Shown here one piece after another: positions 15,674 through 24,549 of a DNA stretch of 64,000 bases. Source of the stretch: JANXMY01 sp965246745 (lineage in GTDB: Bacteria; Armatimonadota; Armatimonadia; Armatimonadales; Capsulimonadaceae); assembly GCA_965246745.1 (NCBI GenBank), contig OZ251980.1, positions 186,001-250,000 of the forward strand. Direction: 5' to 3'. The position numbers and the translations under genes are program-made. The first letter of the stretch is position 1, and each line of letters opens with the position of its first letter. The notes under the pieces are model-generated. The model saw nothing but the letters and a program-made list of their open reading frames with translations. It made no database searches and was not told the origin of the DNA.

Positions 15674-16834
15674 ATGTCTGCAAGTGTTTCAACAAGTTTT
15701 GCCGGGGACCGGGCGCTGCGGCGGGACTGGGGCCTGTTTTCAGGGGCGGTCGCCTTGTTCGGGTTCGGCTTTGCGGTGTACGGCGCGGTGTTCATCAACT
15801 TCATCACGGAAACGCTGGCCATCCATGCGGTGCAGATGGGGGGCCTCGAATCGACGCGCGAGATTCCCGGCCTGCTGTCGGTGGCGATTGCGGCGGTGTT
15901 CGCCCGGTTCGCCGAAGGACGGATTGCGGCGCTGTGCCTTTGCCTGAGCGCCCTCGGGGTGGCGGCGACGGGCTATGTTCACTCGTATGCCGCGCTGGTG
16001 CTGGTGACGGTGTTCTGGTCGGTGTTTATGCACCAGTGGTTTACATCGTCGTCGGCGATCCCGCTGGCGCTGGCGGGGGGCGAGGAAGGCGGGCGGCACC
16101 TGGGGCGGATGGGGTCGGTCGGAGCGGGGGCCGCCGTGGCGGCGTTTGTGTTTGTTCGCCTGGCGGTCGGGCATCTCTCGTATCCGGCGTTTTTTGACAT
16201 CGCCGCCGGGTTTATCTTCGCCGGCGGCGTGTGCCTGCTGCCGCTGTCGGGGGCATCGGCCACCCACAACCGCCCGCGCCTGTTGTACCGAAAAGAATAC
16301 CGGCTGTTTTACGGCCTGACATTTCTGGAAGGCTGCCGGCGGCAGATTTTTACGACATTTGCCTTGTTTGCGCTGATTGAGCACTGGCATGTGCCGGTCG
16401 GGCAGATTGCGGCCTTGATGCTGACCAATGCCGTGGCATCGTTTGCGGTTTCCGCGCCGGTGGGGCGGCTGATAGACCGGATCGGCGAGCGGCGGGCGAT
16501 GACCTTTTACTACGCGGCGATTGGGCTGACTTTTGCCGGGTACGCGCTGGTGCAGAGCGTGCTGGTGCTCCAAGCGCTGTGGGTGCTGGACAGTGTTTTG
16601 TTTTCGTTCGGGGTCGGCATCACGACGTACCTGAGCCGGATTGTGCGGCCCGGCGAGATGACGGCCAGTTTGTCTATGGGCCAGACCATGCACCATGTCG
16701 CGGCCGTGGTCATTCCCGTGACCGGCGGGCTGCTGTGGCATCGGTTCGGCTACCATGCGCCGTTCTGGTGCGGCGTCGCGGCGGCGGCGGTCTCGCTCGG
16801 GATCACACAAGGAGTGCGGCGGCGAATTTCTTGA
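15674..16834 (+). CDS. Major facilitator superfamily transporter
   Basis: The 386-residue protein has about twelve hydrophobic segments in two halves separated by a polar region (residues about 195-215). The cytoplasmic loop signature GRLIDRIGERRAM near residue 268 is typical of MFS proteins. The substrate cannot be read from sequence. Its stop lies inside the -35 box of the next operon's promoter, so the two units abut without a spacer. The start is fixed by the -10 immediately upstream. Confidence 0.85.
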   Translation: MSASVSTSFAGDRALRRDWGLFSGAVALFGFGFAVYGAVFINFITETLAIHAVQMGGLESTREIPGLLSVAIAAVFARFAEGRIAALCLCLSALGVAATGYVHSYAALVLVTVFWSVFMHQWFTSSSAIPLALAGGEEGGRHLGRMGSVGAGAAVAAFVFVRLAVGHLSYPAFFDIAAGFIFAGGVCLLPLSGASATHNRPRLLYRKEYRLFYGLTFLEGCRRQIFTTFALFALIEHWHVPVGQIAALMLTNAVASFAVSAPVGRLIDRIGERRAMTFYYAAIGLTFAGYALVQSVLVLQALWVLDSVLFSFGVGITTYLSRIVRPGEMTASLSMGQTMHHVAAVVIPVTGGLLWHRFGYHAPFWCGVAAAAVSLGITQGVRRRIS

Positions 16835-16860
16835 CAGACAGGGGCGGGGCATTGTATACT
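16831..16860 (+). promoter_or_regulatory. Strong sigma-70-type promoter of the ABC-2 operon
   Basis: TTGACA (16831-16836), an 18-bp spacer and TATACT (16855-16860). Transcription should start near 16867, giving a leader of about 160 nt that contains four 11-bp repeats. Confidence 0.8.
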
Positions 16861-16888
16861 AGGACTGTGGGCAGTGCCGCCGCTGATT

Positions 16889-16932
16889 TCGCCGATATTT
16901 CGCCGAGAACTCGCCGAGAACTCGCCGGAAAC
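16889..16932 (+). repeat. Four 11-bp tandem repeats in the ABC operon leader
   Basis: The units TCGCCGATATT, TCGCCGAGAAC, TCGCCGAGAAC and TCGCCGGAAAC lie end to end from about +22 to +65. Eleven bp is one helical turn, so a regulator would meet each copy on the same DNA face. It could also act in the RNA. Confidence 0.8.
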
Positions 16933-17026
16933 CGGCACAAAAGCGGCGCGGCCTGCGTATTGCGAAAAGAACTCTTGCAGGAACTTATTCCCCACTCTGC
17001 TCGGCAAAGGAACGCAGCGACATATT

Positions 17027-18073
17027 ATGGCACAAGACACTTCTTCCGTTCAGGCCCCTGTTCAAGCGACGGCCCCCCGCAGCGGCGCGGACCCCGGCGG
17101 CTACGCCAAAGCCATTGAAATCAAAAACCTCATCAAGCAGTACAAAAAAGTCACGGCGGTCAACAACATCAGCCTGGATGTTTACGAAGGCGAGATTTTC
17201 GGCTTTCTCGGGCCGAACGGCGCGGGCAAAACCACGACAATCAAGACCCTGCTCGGCTTGATCTTCCCGACTTCCGGCGAAGTCTTGGTGCTCGGCAAGC
17301 CCGCCGGGGACATTGATGTCAAAGAAAAAATCTCGTACCTCCCCGAGTCGCCCTACTTTTACGAGCACATGACCGCAAGCGAAGTGGTCGGCTTTTACGG
17401 CTCGCTGTTCGGGCTGTCCGGCGCGGCCAAGCAGAAGCGCGTGGATTACCTGCTGGAGCTGGTCGGGCTGAACCAGACCGGCAAAAAAACGCTGCGGTCG
17501 TTCTCTAAAGGCATGCTTCAGCGGGTCGGCATCGCGCAGGCGCTGATCAATGACCCGAAAATCTTGTTTTTCGACGAGCCGACTTCGGGCCTGGACCCGG
17601 TCGCGCACCGGGACATCCGCGACCTCATCCTGCACCTCAAAAGCGAAGGCCGGACCATCTTTTTGTCGTCGCATCAGCTTTCCGACGTGGAGCTGGTCTG
17701 CGACCGGGTCTCGATTTTGTTTAACGGCAAAATTCAGCGCCTCGGGCATGTGGACGACTTGATTGCCGGCGGAAACGTCGAGATTATCGCCGAGCATGTC
17801 AAAGCCACCGACGCTCAAAATGCCCAGTTGTCCAAGATCACCACGAAATCCGAGACGGTCGGCGAAACCCTGATTTTGACCACGTCGGCGTCGGCGGAAA
17901 GCAAAAACCGGGTGCTGGACTGGGTGCGGAGCGCGGGCGGCGACGTGGTTTCCATGACCCAGACCCGGCGGACTTTGGAGGACATCTTCTACGAAGTGGT
18001 CCATCAGGGCGAAGTCGAGACCGGCACGAACTTCGCCCTGCCGTCGTCGGCGGAAGCGATGGAGGTCAAATGA
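17027..18073 (+). CDS. ABC transporter ATP-binding protein (ABC-2 type)
   Basis: The 348-residue ATPase has Walker A GPNGAGKTTT, a Q-loop region (SYLPESPYFYEHMT), the ABC signature SFSKGMLQRVG, Walker B ILFFDEPTSGLDP and the H-loop SSHQLSD. It carries a C-terminal extension of about 100 residues, as in exporter ATPases of the ABC-2/DUF4162 class. I use the ATG at 17027; an upstream TTG/GTG start would translate the repeat-containing leader. It overlaps the permease gene by 4 bases. The cargo is unknown, and it powers the adjacent permease. Confidence 0.9.
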   Translation: MAQDTSSVQAPVQATAPRSGADPGGYAKAIEIKNLIKQYKKVTAVNNISLDVYEGEIFGFLGPNGAGKTTTIKTLLGLIFPTSGEVLVLGKPAGDIDVKEKISYLPESPYFYEHMTASEVVGFYGSLFGLSGAAKQKRVDYLLELVGLNQTGKKTLRSFSKGMLQRVGIAQALINDPKILFFDEPTSGLDPVAHRDIRDLILHLKSEGRTIFLSSHQLSDVELVCDRVSILFNGKIQRLGHVDDLIAGGNVEIIAEHVKATDAQNAQLSKITTKSETVGETLILTTSASAESKNRVLDWVRSAGGDVVSMTQTRRTLEDIFYEVVHQGEVETGTNFALPSSAEAMEVK

Positions 18074-18828
18074 ACACCATCTGGCTTCTGGCGTCGTCCA
18101 CGTTCGGCGAGGCGATCCGCCGCAAGATACTGCTGGTTTTTTTGTTCGGCGGGCTGGCGATCATGCTGATGGGCATGGCGTTCGGGGCGCTGACCCCGAC
18201 CCGCGACCTGAACGTCACGAAAAGCCTCGGGCTGGGCGTGATTTCGCTGGCGGGCGTTTTTATCTCGATTATTTTGTATATTACGCTGATTCCCGCCGAG
18301 ATCGAGCGCCGGACCATTTACTCGATTTTGTCTAAGCCTGTGCAGCGCTATCAGTACTTGACCGGCAAGTTTCTCGGCGGCCTGATGACGGTTCTCGCCA
18401 ATCTGTCGCTGATGGGCCTCATCTTTTTGGTGATTTTGACGGCAAAGCTGATCCAGTACAACCAGCCTGTCCTGCCGGCGGACCTCGGGCTGCTGAAGAA
18501 CCTGCTGATGATCTTTTTGCAGATGACCCTGCTCGGCGCGGTCGCCATGTTCTTTTCGGTGTTTCTGCCGCCGGTCGTCTCGTTTTTCGTGACGTTCGGG
18601 GTCTGGCTGCTCGGCAGCGGCCTGCTGCCGGCGGAAGGTCCGCTTCATCTGCTGCATTATGTCGTGCCGAACTTTTCCAACGACGCCATCCAGAACCCGT
18701 GGATCAATCCAAGCGTCGTGGTCACGCAGGAGCCGGCGTATATCGCTCTGAACATTTTCTATGCGCTGCTGTACACGGCGCTTTTGCTGATAGCGGGCAC
18801 GGTCATGTTCGACCGCCGCGAGGTTTAA
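18070..18828 (+). CDS. ABC-2 type transporter permease
   Basis: The 252-residue inner-membrane protein has about six hydrophobic segments and the ABC-2 pattern of an early loop (TPTRDLNVTKSLGLG) followed by IEIERRTIYSILSKPV-like residues (PAEIERRTIYSILSKPVQ). It overlaps the ATPase gene by 4 bases (ATGA) and is followed after 4 bases by a TPR-like gene, so the three form one operon. Confidence 0.88.
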   Translation: MNTIWLLASSTFGEAIRRKILLVFLFGGLAIMLMGMAFGALTPTRDLNVTKSLGLGVISLAGVFISIILYITLIPAEIERRTIYSILSKPVQRYQYLTGKFLGGLMTVLANLSLMGLIFLVILTAKLIQYNQPVLPADLGLLKNLLMIFLQMTLLGAVAMFFSVFLPPVVSFFVTFGVWLLGSGLLPAEGPLHLLHYVVPNFSNDAIQNPWINPSVVVTQEPAYIALNIFYALLYTALLLIAGTVMFDRREV

Positions 18829-18832
18829 ACTG

Positions 18833-20215
18833 ATGCAGACACGCTCTTATCGCGGCCCCTTGATTGCCGCCGCCCTGCTGCTTTTAGGTCCGATTGCATT
18901 TTTGCAGTCGCGCATTGACCCGATCTACCAGAAAAACTACGCGCCGGACCAGAAAGCGCTGGCGCAGGGCGGGCAGAACCTGCCGATTGAGTTCGCTCTC
19001 GGCGCGTTCACGGGGTTCCGGGAAGCGATTGCCGGCATGCTTTGGGTGCGGACCGACGAGTTTTTCCACAACGGCGACTACGCCGCCATTATGCCGCTGA
19101 TCCGGGTTATCACCTGGCTCGACCCGCACCAAATTGATGTTTATGAGACCGGCGCGTGGCATATGGACTACAACTTCACCGATTCGCAGGAGCGCTCCGA
19201 CCGGCGCTATATCCCGATGTCGCTGGCGCTGATCACCGAGGGCATCGCAAACAACCCGGACGAACCCGACCTGTACTCGGACAAAGCGTTTGTGCATTAT
19301 TTCCGCAAAATGGGCGATTTCGCGCCGTCCGCCGATGTGTTCGCGGAAGGCTGGAAAGTGGTCAAAGCCGCATCGCAAGATTTAAGCGACCCGGCGAATT
19401 TCGCCAAAGCGGACAAAGGGGTGATGACGGTCGGGCACGGCTACGCGCACGCGCTGGAAGCGGAAGGCAGGCTCCCGGAAGCGCTGGCTCAGTGGCAGGA
19501 GTGCCTCGCGCTGCATCATCGGCTGATCGAGAAAAAAGGGGCCGGTGATTTCGCCGAGGCGCAGGACTTGCAGATTGCCGAAAAACAGGTCATGGAGCTG
19601 CAAGGCCGCCTCAAATACCGTCCGATTGACACGAAAACGCCGGTCAACTTGAACTTTCAGCCGCAGCTTGTCCGGGTCGCGCCGAAAGTTTTTGTCTTGA
19701 AAGGCGCGATCAATGTCATCGGCGCGACCAAGTTTGTGCTGGAAACCGGCGAGCGCTCGTTCGGCCCCGCCGACGGGGCGCGGATTGAAATCTTTCTTTC
19801 CGACAAAGGCTACACCCGGCCCGTGATCGGCAATTACACGCTGTCGAGCAAAGTGGACCCGAGCGTGACGCTGATGCAGGATGCGGTTTCGGTGCGCGGC
19901 GGCAAGATCGGCGGCGATTTAGGCCGCAAAATTGACATGAGCCAGGATTCGGACATGTACTCGTTCACCGCGCCCGAGTACACCGTGACCGTGTTTTTCG
20001 TGCCGAACAACCCGAACGACTGCCCGATTCAGGTCCAGGACCGGATCGGCTGGATGGGCGAAGGCATCACCGACCCGAACTACCTGCATGTCTCCGACGG
20101 CGTTTCTCCGATGCCGTCGCTGCTGACCCCGATCAAGGGCCTGCGGTATTTGTCGAAGACGTATACGCTTTCCCGCGCGGATATTCTCGGCAAAGGCGAA
20201 AAAGAATTTAATTAG
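18833..20215 (+). CDS. Membrane-anchored TPR-like protein of the ABC-2 operon
   Basis: The 460-residue protein has an N-terminal hydrophobic anchor (residues 8-26), then helical repeats reminiscent of TPR units (DPHQIDVYETGAWHMDYNF; GYAHALEAEGRLPEALAQWQE). The C-terminal half (about 255-460) is beta-rich. No enzyme motif is visible. Tight linkage to the ABC-2 genes suggests it works with the exporter, possibly as a periplasmic accessory. This is inference from position. Confidence 0.65.
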   Translation: MQTRSYRGPLIAAALLLLGPIAFLQSRIDPIYQKNYAPDQKALAQGGQNLPIEFALGAFTGFREAIAGMLWVRTDEFFHNGDYAAIMPLIRVITWLDPHQIDVYETGAWHMDYNFTDSQERSDRRYIPMSLALITEGIANNPDEPDLYSDKAFVHYFRKMGDFAPSADVFAEGWKVVKAASQDLSDPANFAKADKGVMTVGHGYAHALEAEGRLPEALAQWQECLALHHRLIEKKGAGDFAEAQDLQIAEKQVMELQGRLKYRPIDTKTPVNLNFQPQLVRVAPKVFVLKGAINVIGATKFVLETGERSFGPADGARIEIFLSDKGYTRPVIGNYTLSSKVDPSVTLMQDAVSVRGGKIGGDLGRKIDMSQDSDMYSFTAPEYTVTVFFVPNNPNDCPIQVQDRIGWMGEGITDPNYLHVSDGVSPMPSLLTPIKGLRYLSKTYTLSRADILGKGEKEFN

Positions 20216-20219
20216 CGGG

Positions 20220-20225
20220 TATAAT
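20220..20225 (+). promoter_or_regulatory. Consensus -10 (TATAAT) of the SRP RNA gene
   Basis: A perfect TATAAT ends 9 nt before the 5' strand of the SRP RNA closing helix. No good -35 is seen, and it overlaps the end of the upstream gene region. Confidence 0.7.
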
Positions 20226-20234
20226 ACTCGCGAT

Positions 20235-20331
20235 GGACTGCTTCGGCGGCAACGGACGGCAGCCGAACCTCGTCAGGGTGGGAACGCAGCAGCGATAAGG
20301 CGCCCCGCCCGTGTGCCGTCCGGGGCAGTCC
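20235..20331 (+). ncRNA. ffs: Signal recognition particle RNA, small bacterial type (4.5S)
   Basis: The 97-nt region closes with GGACTGC (20235-20241) pairing GCAGTCC (20325-20331). An inner helix pairs CGGACGGCA with TGCCGTCCG. The apical part carries the conserved SRP domain IV pattern, GTCAGG then GGGAACGCAGCAGCG, which binds Ffh. It has its own TATAAT and is followed by an intrinsic terminator. With Ffh it targets nascent membrane and secreted proteins. I assign the small type because no Alu-domain sequence is present. Confidence 0.92.
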
Positions 20332-20364
20332 GTCAACTGTTTAGACTATTTTAGATTATTCCGG

Positions 20365-20396
20365 CCCCCGAAAGATACTTTCTCGGGGGCTTTTTC
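20365..20396 (+). terminator. Intrinsic terminator after the SRP RNA
   Basis: A GCCCCCGA/TCGGGGGC stem (20365-20391) is followed by TTTTT. Bases 20332-20364 between RNA and hairpin are AT-rich without other features. Confidence 0.85.
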
Positions 20397-20407
20397 AGGA
20401 GAAGCCC

Positions 20408-22222
20408 ATGCCGCCGTCCGCCGTTTGCGTTTTCCTGCCCGCCGCGCTCTGGCTGGCGTCCGCCTCGGCGCTTTCCGCTTCCACGGGGCGGACCGTGTAC
20501 GTTTCTCCGACAGGCAGCGACCGGGCCGCCGGGACCCTGGCCGCGCCGTTTCTCACTGTGGAGCATGCCCGGCAGGCGGTGCAGGCCGGCCTGCCCACGG
20601 CTTCCGGCGACACGCGGATTGTGCTGCGCGGCGGCACATATCGCCTGGCCGCGCCTCTGACCCTGACCGCCGAAGACAGCGGCCGCAATGGTCACCGGGT
20701 GTTTTACTCGGCCTTTCCCGGCGAGCATCCGATTCTGAGCGGCGGCCGAATTGTTTCCGGCTGGACGCAGCACGACCGCATTAAAAACATCTGGCAGGCG
20801 AGTGTGCCGGGCCTGCAAACGCGTCAGCTTTTCGTGAACGGCGTCCGCTGCCGCCGCAGCGGCACCACCACCCTGCCGAGCGGCATTGTGCAGACTCCGA
20901 CGGGATACACCTGGCCGAATTCCGACCTGGCGGGCTTCGCGCACCCGGAAGACTTGGAGCTGGTCTACCGCAGTCAATGGACTTCGAGCCGGCTGCCGGT
21001 TCAGTCGGTTTCCGGGCAGGCGGTCACCCTTGTGCCCGGCCCGTTCAAGCGCTCGCTCGGCAACGGGGACCATACCAATGCGGCGGCGGCCGGCTTGTAC
21101 CGCCTGGAAAACAGCGCCGAGCTGCTGGGCGAGCCGGGGCAGTTTTATCTCAACACGCACGCGGCCACGCTGTCCTACCTCCCCCGCCCCGGCGAACACA
21201 TGAAGACGGCGACGGTGGTGGCCCCGGTGCTGGAGTCGCTTGTGACTCTGGCCGGGCGGCCCGGAGCGCCGGTCGCGAACGTCACTTTTTCCGGCCTTCA
21301 GTTTGCCGACACGACGTGGCTTGCTCCGAGCCTCGGCTTTGTGGAAGTGCAGGCCAATCTCGGCACGCACTGGAGCTACCCGGCCTGCGCGGTCACGGTT
21401 CAGGCCGGAGACTCGGTCCGAGTAGAGAACTGCCGGTTTGCCCGGCTCGGCGGGGCGGGCGTTCGCTTTTACGGCGGCACCGTCCGCAGCGAGATCGCGA
21501 GCAATCTGTTCACCGACATCAGCTCCGCCGCCGTTCTGCTCGGCGACGCCGCGCAGCCGGCCCCGACGGACCCGCGCCTGATAGACACGGACGACAGCAT
21601 TATCAACAACTGCATCCATGACTGCGGGGCCGAGTACCCCGGCGCGTGCGCCGTGACGGTGTGGTGGGCACATCGGTCGGTGGTCGCCCACAACACCATT
21701 TTCAATCAGCCGTACACCGGCATCAGCGAAGGCTGGGGTTGGGGCCGGCCCAATATCGCGCAAAATAATCGCATCACGGCCAATTTGATCTACAAAGTGA
21801 TGCAGACGCTCAACGACGGCGGCGGGATTTATCTGAACGGCGGTCAGCCGGGCCTGATTGTCTCCGGCAATGTGGTTCACGACCTGCCCAAAACAAACCC
21901 CGGCCCCGGCGGCTTCCCCGCCAGCGGGCTGTACACCGACGACGGCAGCCAGTACGATGTTCTGCAATTCAACGTCGTTTACCACTGCGCCGGCTTCGAC
22001 CTCCACGAAAACGACAACCGGGGCGATGTGATTATCCAGGACAACATTCTGGGCGAAGGCACCAACATCTACGAGCCGCGCGACCTCACCGGCACCAACG
22101 GTGCCGGGCCGAACATTTACCGCCGTAACCTCCACGCCCCGCCGAGCGCCGCCCCGGACATCGTCGCCGCCGCCGGCCTGCTGCCCGCCTACAAGTATCT
22201 GCTGACCGCCGCCCCGTATTAA
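20408..22222 (+). CDS. Secreted right-handed parallel beta-helix protein
   Basis: The 604-residue protein has a signal peptide (about residues 1-24, ending SALSA) followed by VYVSPTGSDRAAGTLAAPF, the start typical of DUF1565/pectate-lyase-like beta-helix proteins. Repeated short NxF/NxI strands (VENCRFARLGG, ISGNVVHDLP, IQDNILGEG) build the helix at about residues 290-580. These proteins often bind or cleave polysaccharides, but I cannot identify catalytic residues. AGGAG lies about 8 nt before the ATG. It sits directly downstream of the SRP RNA terminator. Confidence 0.8.
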   Translation: MPPSAVCVFLPAALWLASASALSASTGRTVYVSPTGSDRAAGTLAAPFLTVEHARQAVQAGLPTASGDTRIVLRGGTYRLAAPLTLTAEDSGRNGHRVFYSAFPGEHPILSGGRIVSGWTQHDRIKNIWQASVPGLQTRQLFVNGVRCRRSGTTTLPSGIVQTPTGYTWPNSDLAGFAHPEDLELVYRSQWTSSRLPVQSVSGQAVTLVPGPFKRSLGNGDHTNAAAAGLYRLENSAELLGEPGQFYLNTHAATLSYLPRPGEHMKTATVVAPVLESLVTLAGRPGAPVANVTFSGLQFADTTWLAPSLGFVEVQANLGTHWSYPACAVTVQAGDSVRVENCRFARLGGAGVRFYGGTVRSEIASNLFTDISSAAVLLGDAAQPAPTDPRLIDTDDSIINNCIHDCGAEYPGACAVTVWWAHRSVVAHNTIFNQPYTGISEGWGWGRPNIAQNNRITANLIYKVMQTLNDGGGIYLNGGQPGLIVSGNVVHDLPKTNPGPGGFPASGLYTDDGSQYDVLQFNVVYHCAGFDLHENDNRGDVIIQDNILGEGTNIYEPRDLTGTNGAGPNIYRRNLHAPPSAAPDIVAAAGLLPAYKYLLTAAPY

Positions 22223-22334
22223 GCCGGGCAAGTACGCTTTGCGAAAATTTGGACGAACAGGAAAAGCGAACACGGCAGGAACTCATCGAAAATTGAGGGC
22301 AATCTGATGACTGTGGGGAAAAGATATTGATAGC

Positions 22335-22436
22335 GTGCTGAAACTCCGTGAAGCACGGGAGCGTGTCAACGATCAAGTTTTGTCTGCAACCTCTCTGCCG
22401 GAGATCGAAGCCGCCAAGCAAGTTCTGCGAGAATGA
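22335..22436 (+). pseudogene. Upstream half of a gene broken by an in-frame TGA
   Basis: From a GTG at 22335 the frame encodes 33 residues (VLKLREARERVNDQV, ending AAKQVLRE) and stops at TGA 22434-22436. The next gene begins at the following codon in the same frame. The 33 residues plus the start of that gene align without gaps to a second copy inside it, and the TGA falls exactly where the second copy has Trp. A short ORF at 22249-22296, in another frame (DEQEKRTRQELIEN), may be a further remnant. Confidence 0.6.
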
Positions 22437-22793
22437 ATGACGGCGCACCCCGAAGAACAGGGAATGCGTGATGGGTTCGAGCTTTTATACACCTTGCAGG
22501 AGATCATCGAGGACGAAAACGCGCGTCGTGCCGCCGGAGAAATCATCCCGCCGCCGCGCCCCGAGCGTGAGCGGATACTGGACCAAGCGCAGGACGCCCG
22601 GACACTGACGCAGCGAGATTGGGCCGCTTACGAGCTTTGGGACTGGCTGCAAAAGCACCCGGACGATGCCGGTATCCGGGAAGCGTACGCAGGGCTGTCC
22701 CGCGCCGCGCTGGCAGTGATGGAAGACATTTCCATCGGGCCGCCCGCCGAGCAGACGCAAGCACAGCGCGAGCCAGTTGGGGTCGCACGTTGA
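22437..22793 (+). CDS. Hypothetical helical-repeat protein, probably N-terminally truncated
   Basis: The 118-residue acidic, helical protein contains a repeat (about residues 46-96: ILDQAQDARTLTQRD to HPDDAGIREAYAG) that matches the sequence just upstream of its own start plus its first residues (HPEEQGMRDGFE). The original gene therefore probably contained two repeats and began at or before 22335. The ATG at 22437 directly follows a stop codon, so expression would depend on reinitiation. The family function is unknown. Confidence 0.6.
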   Translation: MTAHPEEQGMRDGFELLYTLQEIIEDENARRAAGEIIPPPRPERERILDQAQDARTLTQRDWAAYELWDWLQKHPDDAGIREAYAGLSRAALAVMEDISIGPPAEQTQAQREPVGVAR

Positions 22794-22802
22794 AGCAAAA
22801 CC

Positions 22803-22831
22803 AAAAGCCGGGGAGCAATCCCCGGCCTTTT
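22803..22831. terminator. Bidirectional intrinsic terminator
   Basis: AAAAGCCGGGGA, loop GCAA, TCCCCGGCCTTTT gives an 8-bp GC stem with A and T tracts on both sides, between two convergent genes. The stem sequence recurs at 24550-24575. Confidence 0.85.
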
Positions 22832-22926
22832 GTACCTCACCCCGGAACTCTGTTCCGCCTCTCTCCTTGAGATCCGCCTCTCTCATTGAGAAAGGAGAAG
22901 GTGGACACTTGTGATCAGGTGAGGTT

Positions 22927-24432
22927 CTATTTTTTGGGTACAGCCTGGAGATGTACCAGCACTGCTTGACCTACGGCCTGTGCTTGATTTTCGGCGGCTG
23001 TGAGAGGTAAGGCTTGAAAGTTTACCATCTTTGTTTGACTTGCAGCCACTATGACAAACGTACTATTCTGACTACCAGAAACATAAACCTGGTTTTTACC
23101 GGGCGCAACCCTCAAACGATAATGGCCGCGGTTATCCGTGAGAGCATAAAAAGTTGCTGCGCTGGTTGACGGCCGTCCTGGCCCATAGCTGCCAACGTAA
23201 ACGCCTGCTATTGGACGACCAGTGGCTTTGTCAGTTACGGTTCCCGTGATGGACGCGCCGGGCGTCAAAATCAAATCCGGCACGGTGATTGTCTGGTTTT
23301 TGTGGCCCGACACGCCCTCGGCGGCGGCGGCCACATATCCATCGTCTTCGCCTTCACGCAGTAAGTTGTTCGGGAGCAGCATCACATTGTAACGCAGGTC
23401 TGCGCCGACGGCCAGTGCATAAGTTCCGTCCGGCTTCGTCCAGGTCTCGTTCTCGTCAATCTCCCGCACCCACGCGGCAGATGGTCCCGGCTTTTTCGCC
23501 ATCAGTATACTCATCTCAGAAGCATCCTGAACTTGGGCGGAAATCCGCACCCGCCCTGCGGGCTTGCCATCGGCATAACGCGCTTTTCCCGTGAGTAGGA
23601 CGGTGCGGTAAGCGGTCTTCTGGTCGGGAGCTTGGCCGTGCAGCATCCCGTAAGATACGGCTCCTCCGACAACAACGACAGCGATGCTGCTTGTCAGCAT
23701 TTTTAGCTTTGCGATTTTCATGGCTTTCAATACTCCTTCTGTAAGCTGGTAGGCAGACGAACCGGCGAGGGCTGCCGAAGCGTGTCCGGCAAGAACGGTG
23801 GCCGCAAGATGCGCGGCGGCAGTTTGGCAGGCGGCAGGGGCAGTCTGCGCGGCGTGGACCGTGAGCAGGCCGGCAAGGGCCGCACTCGGCAGGTTGACCT
23901 CTTCTTTACCAAAGAAGTGCCTCAGCTTTTCTAAGGCCCGCGCCACACGCTTCTGGGCGGCATCTTCGGACACGCCGAGGCTCGCGCCGACTTCGGCGAA
24001 GCTCATGTCCTGGAAGAAGCGGAGCAAAATGCTGTCGCGGTCTGCGGCTTTGAGCGCGGCCAGCGCCTTGTTCAGCACCGGCTCGATTTCGCTCCATTCA
24101 GCCTCGTCTGTTCTCGCCTGTGGGTGCCGTTCCATCGCGGCTTTTTCCTCATACTGCCGTCGCCGCTGCTCGCGCGTTCGGGCGTTCTGGGACGCAAACC
24201 GGGCGGTGCGAAACAGCCAGCCGGGCAGCGCGGTCTTGGAGCGGAAGGACGGCGCGGTCCGCGCCAGCAGCAGGAACACGGCCTGGGTCACGTCCTGCGC
24301 CAGCTCCGGGTCGTGGACTTCGCGCAGGCAGACCGCGTAGACCAGGTTCAAGTAGCGGGCCGAGAGCGCCGCAAACGCTTCCTGCGAATTGTCTTTGGCA
24401 AAGCGGCGCAGCAGCAGCCAGTCCGGCGTCAT
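22927..24432 (-). CDS. ECF-type sigma factor fused to a transmembrane and carboxypeptidase-regulatory-like domain
   Basis: I chose the start MTPDWLLLRRF at 24432, which has AAAGGAG about 8 nt upstream. Residues about 10-80 form sigma region 2 (ARYLNLVYAVCLREVHDPE, DVTQAVF) and about 130-180 region 4 (LRFFQDMSFAEVGASLGVSE). After an Ala-rich linker, one transmembrane helix (near residue 240, SSIAVVVVGGAVSYGML) leads to a C-terminal beta-rich region containing GASITGTVTDKATGRPIAGV, a carboxypeptidase regulatory-like (transthyretin-like) repeat. The sigma part would face the cytoplasm and the tail the periplasm. It is a paralogue of the next gene on the same strand. Confidence 0.88.
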   Translation of the reverse strand: MTPDWLLLRRFAKDNSQEAFAALSARYLNLVYAVCLREVHDPELAQDVTQAVFLLLARTAPSFRSKTALPGWLFRTARFASQNARTREQRRRQYEEKAAMERHPQARTDEAEWSEIEPVLNKALAALKAADRDSILLRFFQDMSFAEVGASLGVSEDAAQKRVARALEKLRHFFGKEEVNLPSAALAGLLTVHAAQTAPAACQTAAAHLAATVLAGHASAALAGSSAYQLTEGVLKAMKIAKLKMLTSSIAVVVVGGAVSYGMLHGQAPDQKTAYRTVLLTGKARYADGKPAGRVRISAQVQDASEMSILMAKKPGPSAAWVREIDENETWTKPDGTYALAVGADLRYNVMLLPNNLLREGEDDGYVAAAAEGVSGHKNQTITVPDLILTPGASITGTVTDKATGRPIAGVYVGSYGPGRPSTSAATFYALTDNRGHYRLRVAPGKNQVYVSGSQNSTFVIVAASQTKMVNFQALPLTAAENQAQAVGQAVLVHLQAVPKK

Positions 24433-24549
24433 AAACTGTCTCCTTTCGTTCTTGTGATTTTGTTCTTTTGGTATATAGTTTACGCTCAAACGCGAAATCC
24501 GACAAGCTTCCAAAATTTTTTTGCGCGTGGCGAACAGCACAAAAGAAAG

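Noticed and set aside
20351..22273. 640-codon open frame on the minus strand
   Set aside because: It is antisense to the beta-helix gene, includes the SRP terminator region, has Arg/Gly-rich shadow composition and no recognisable domain.
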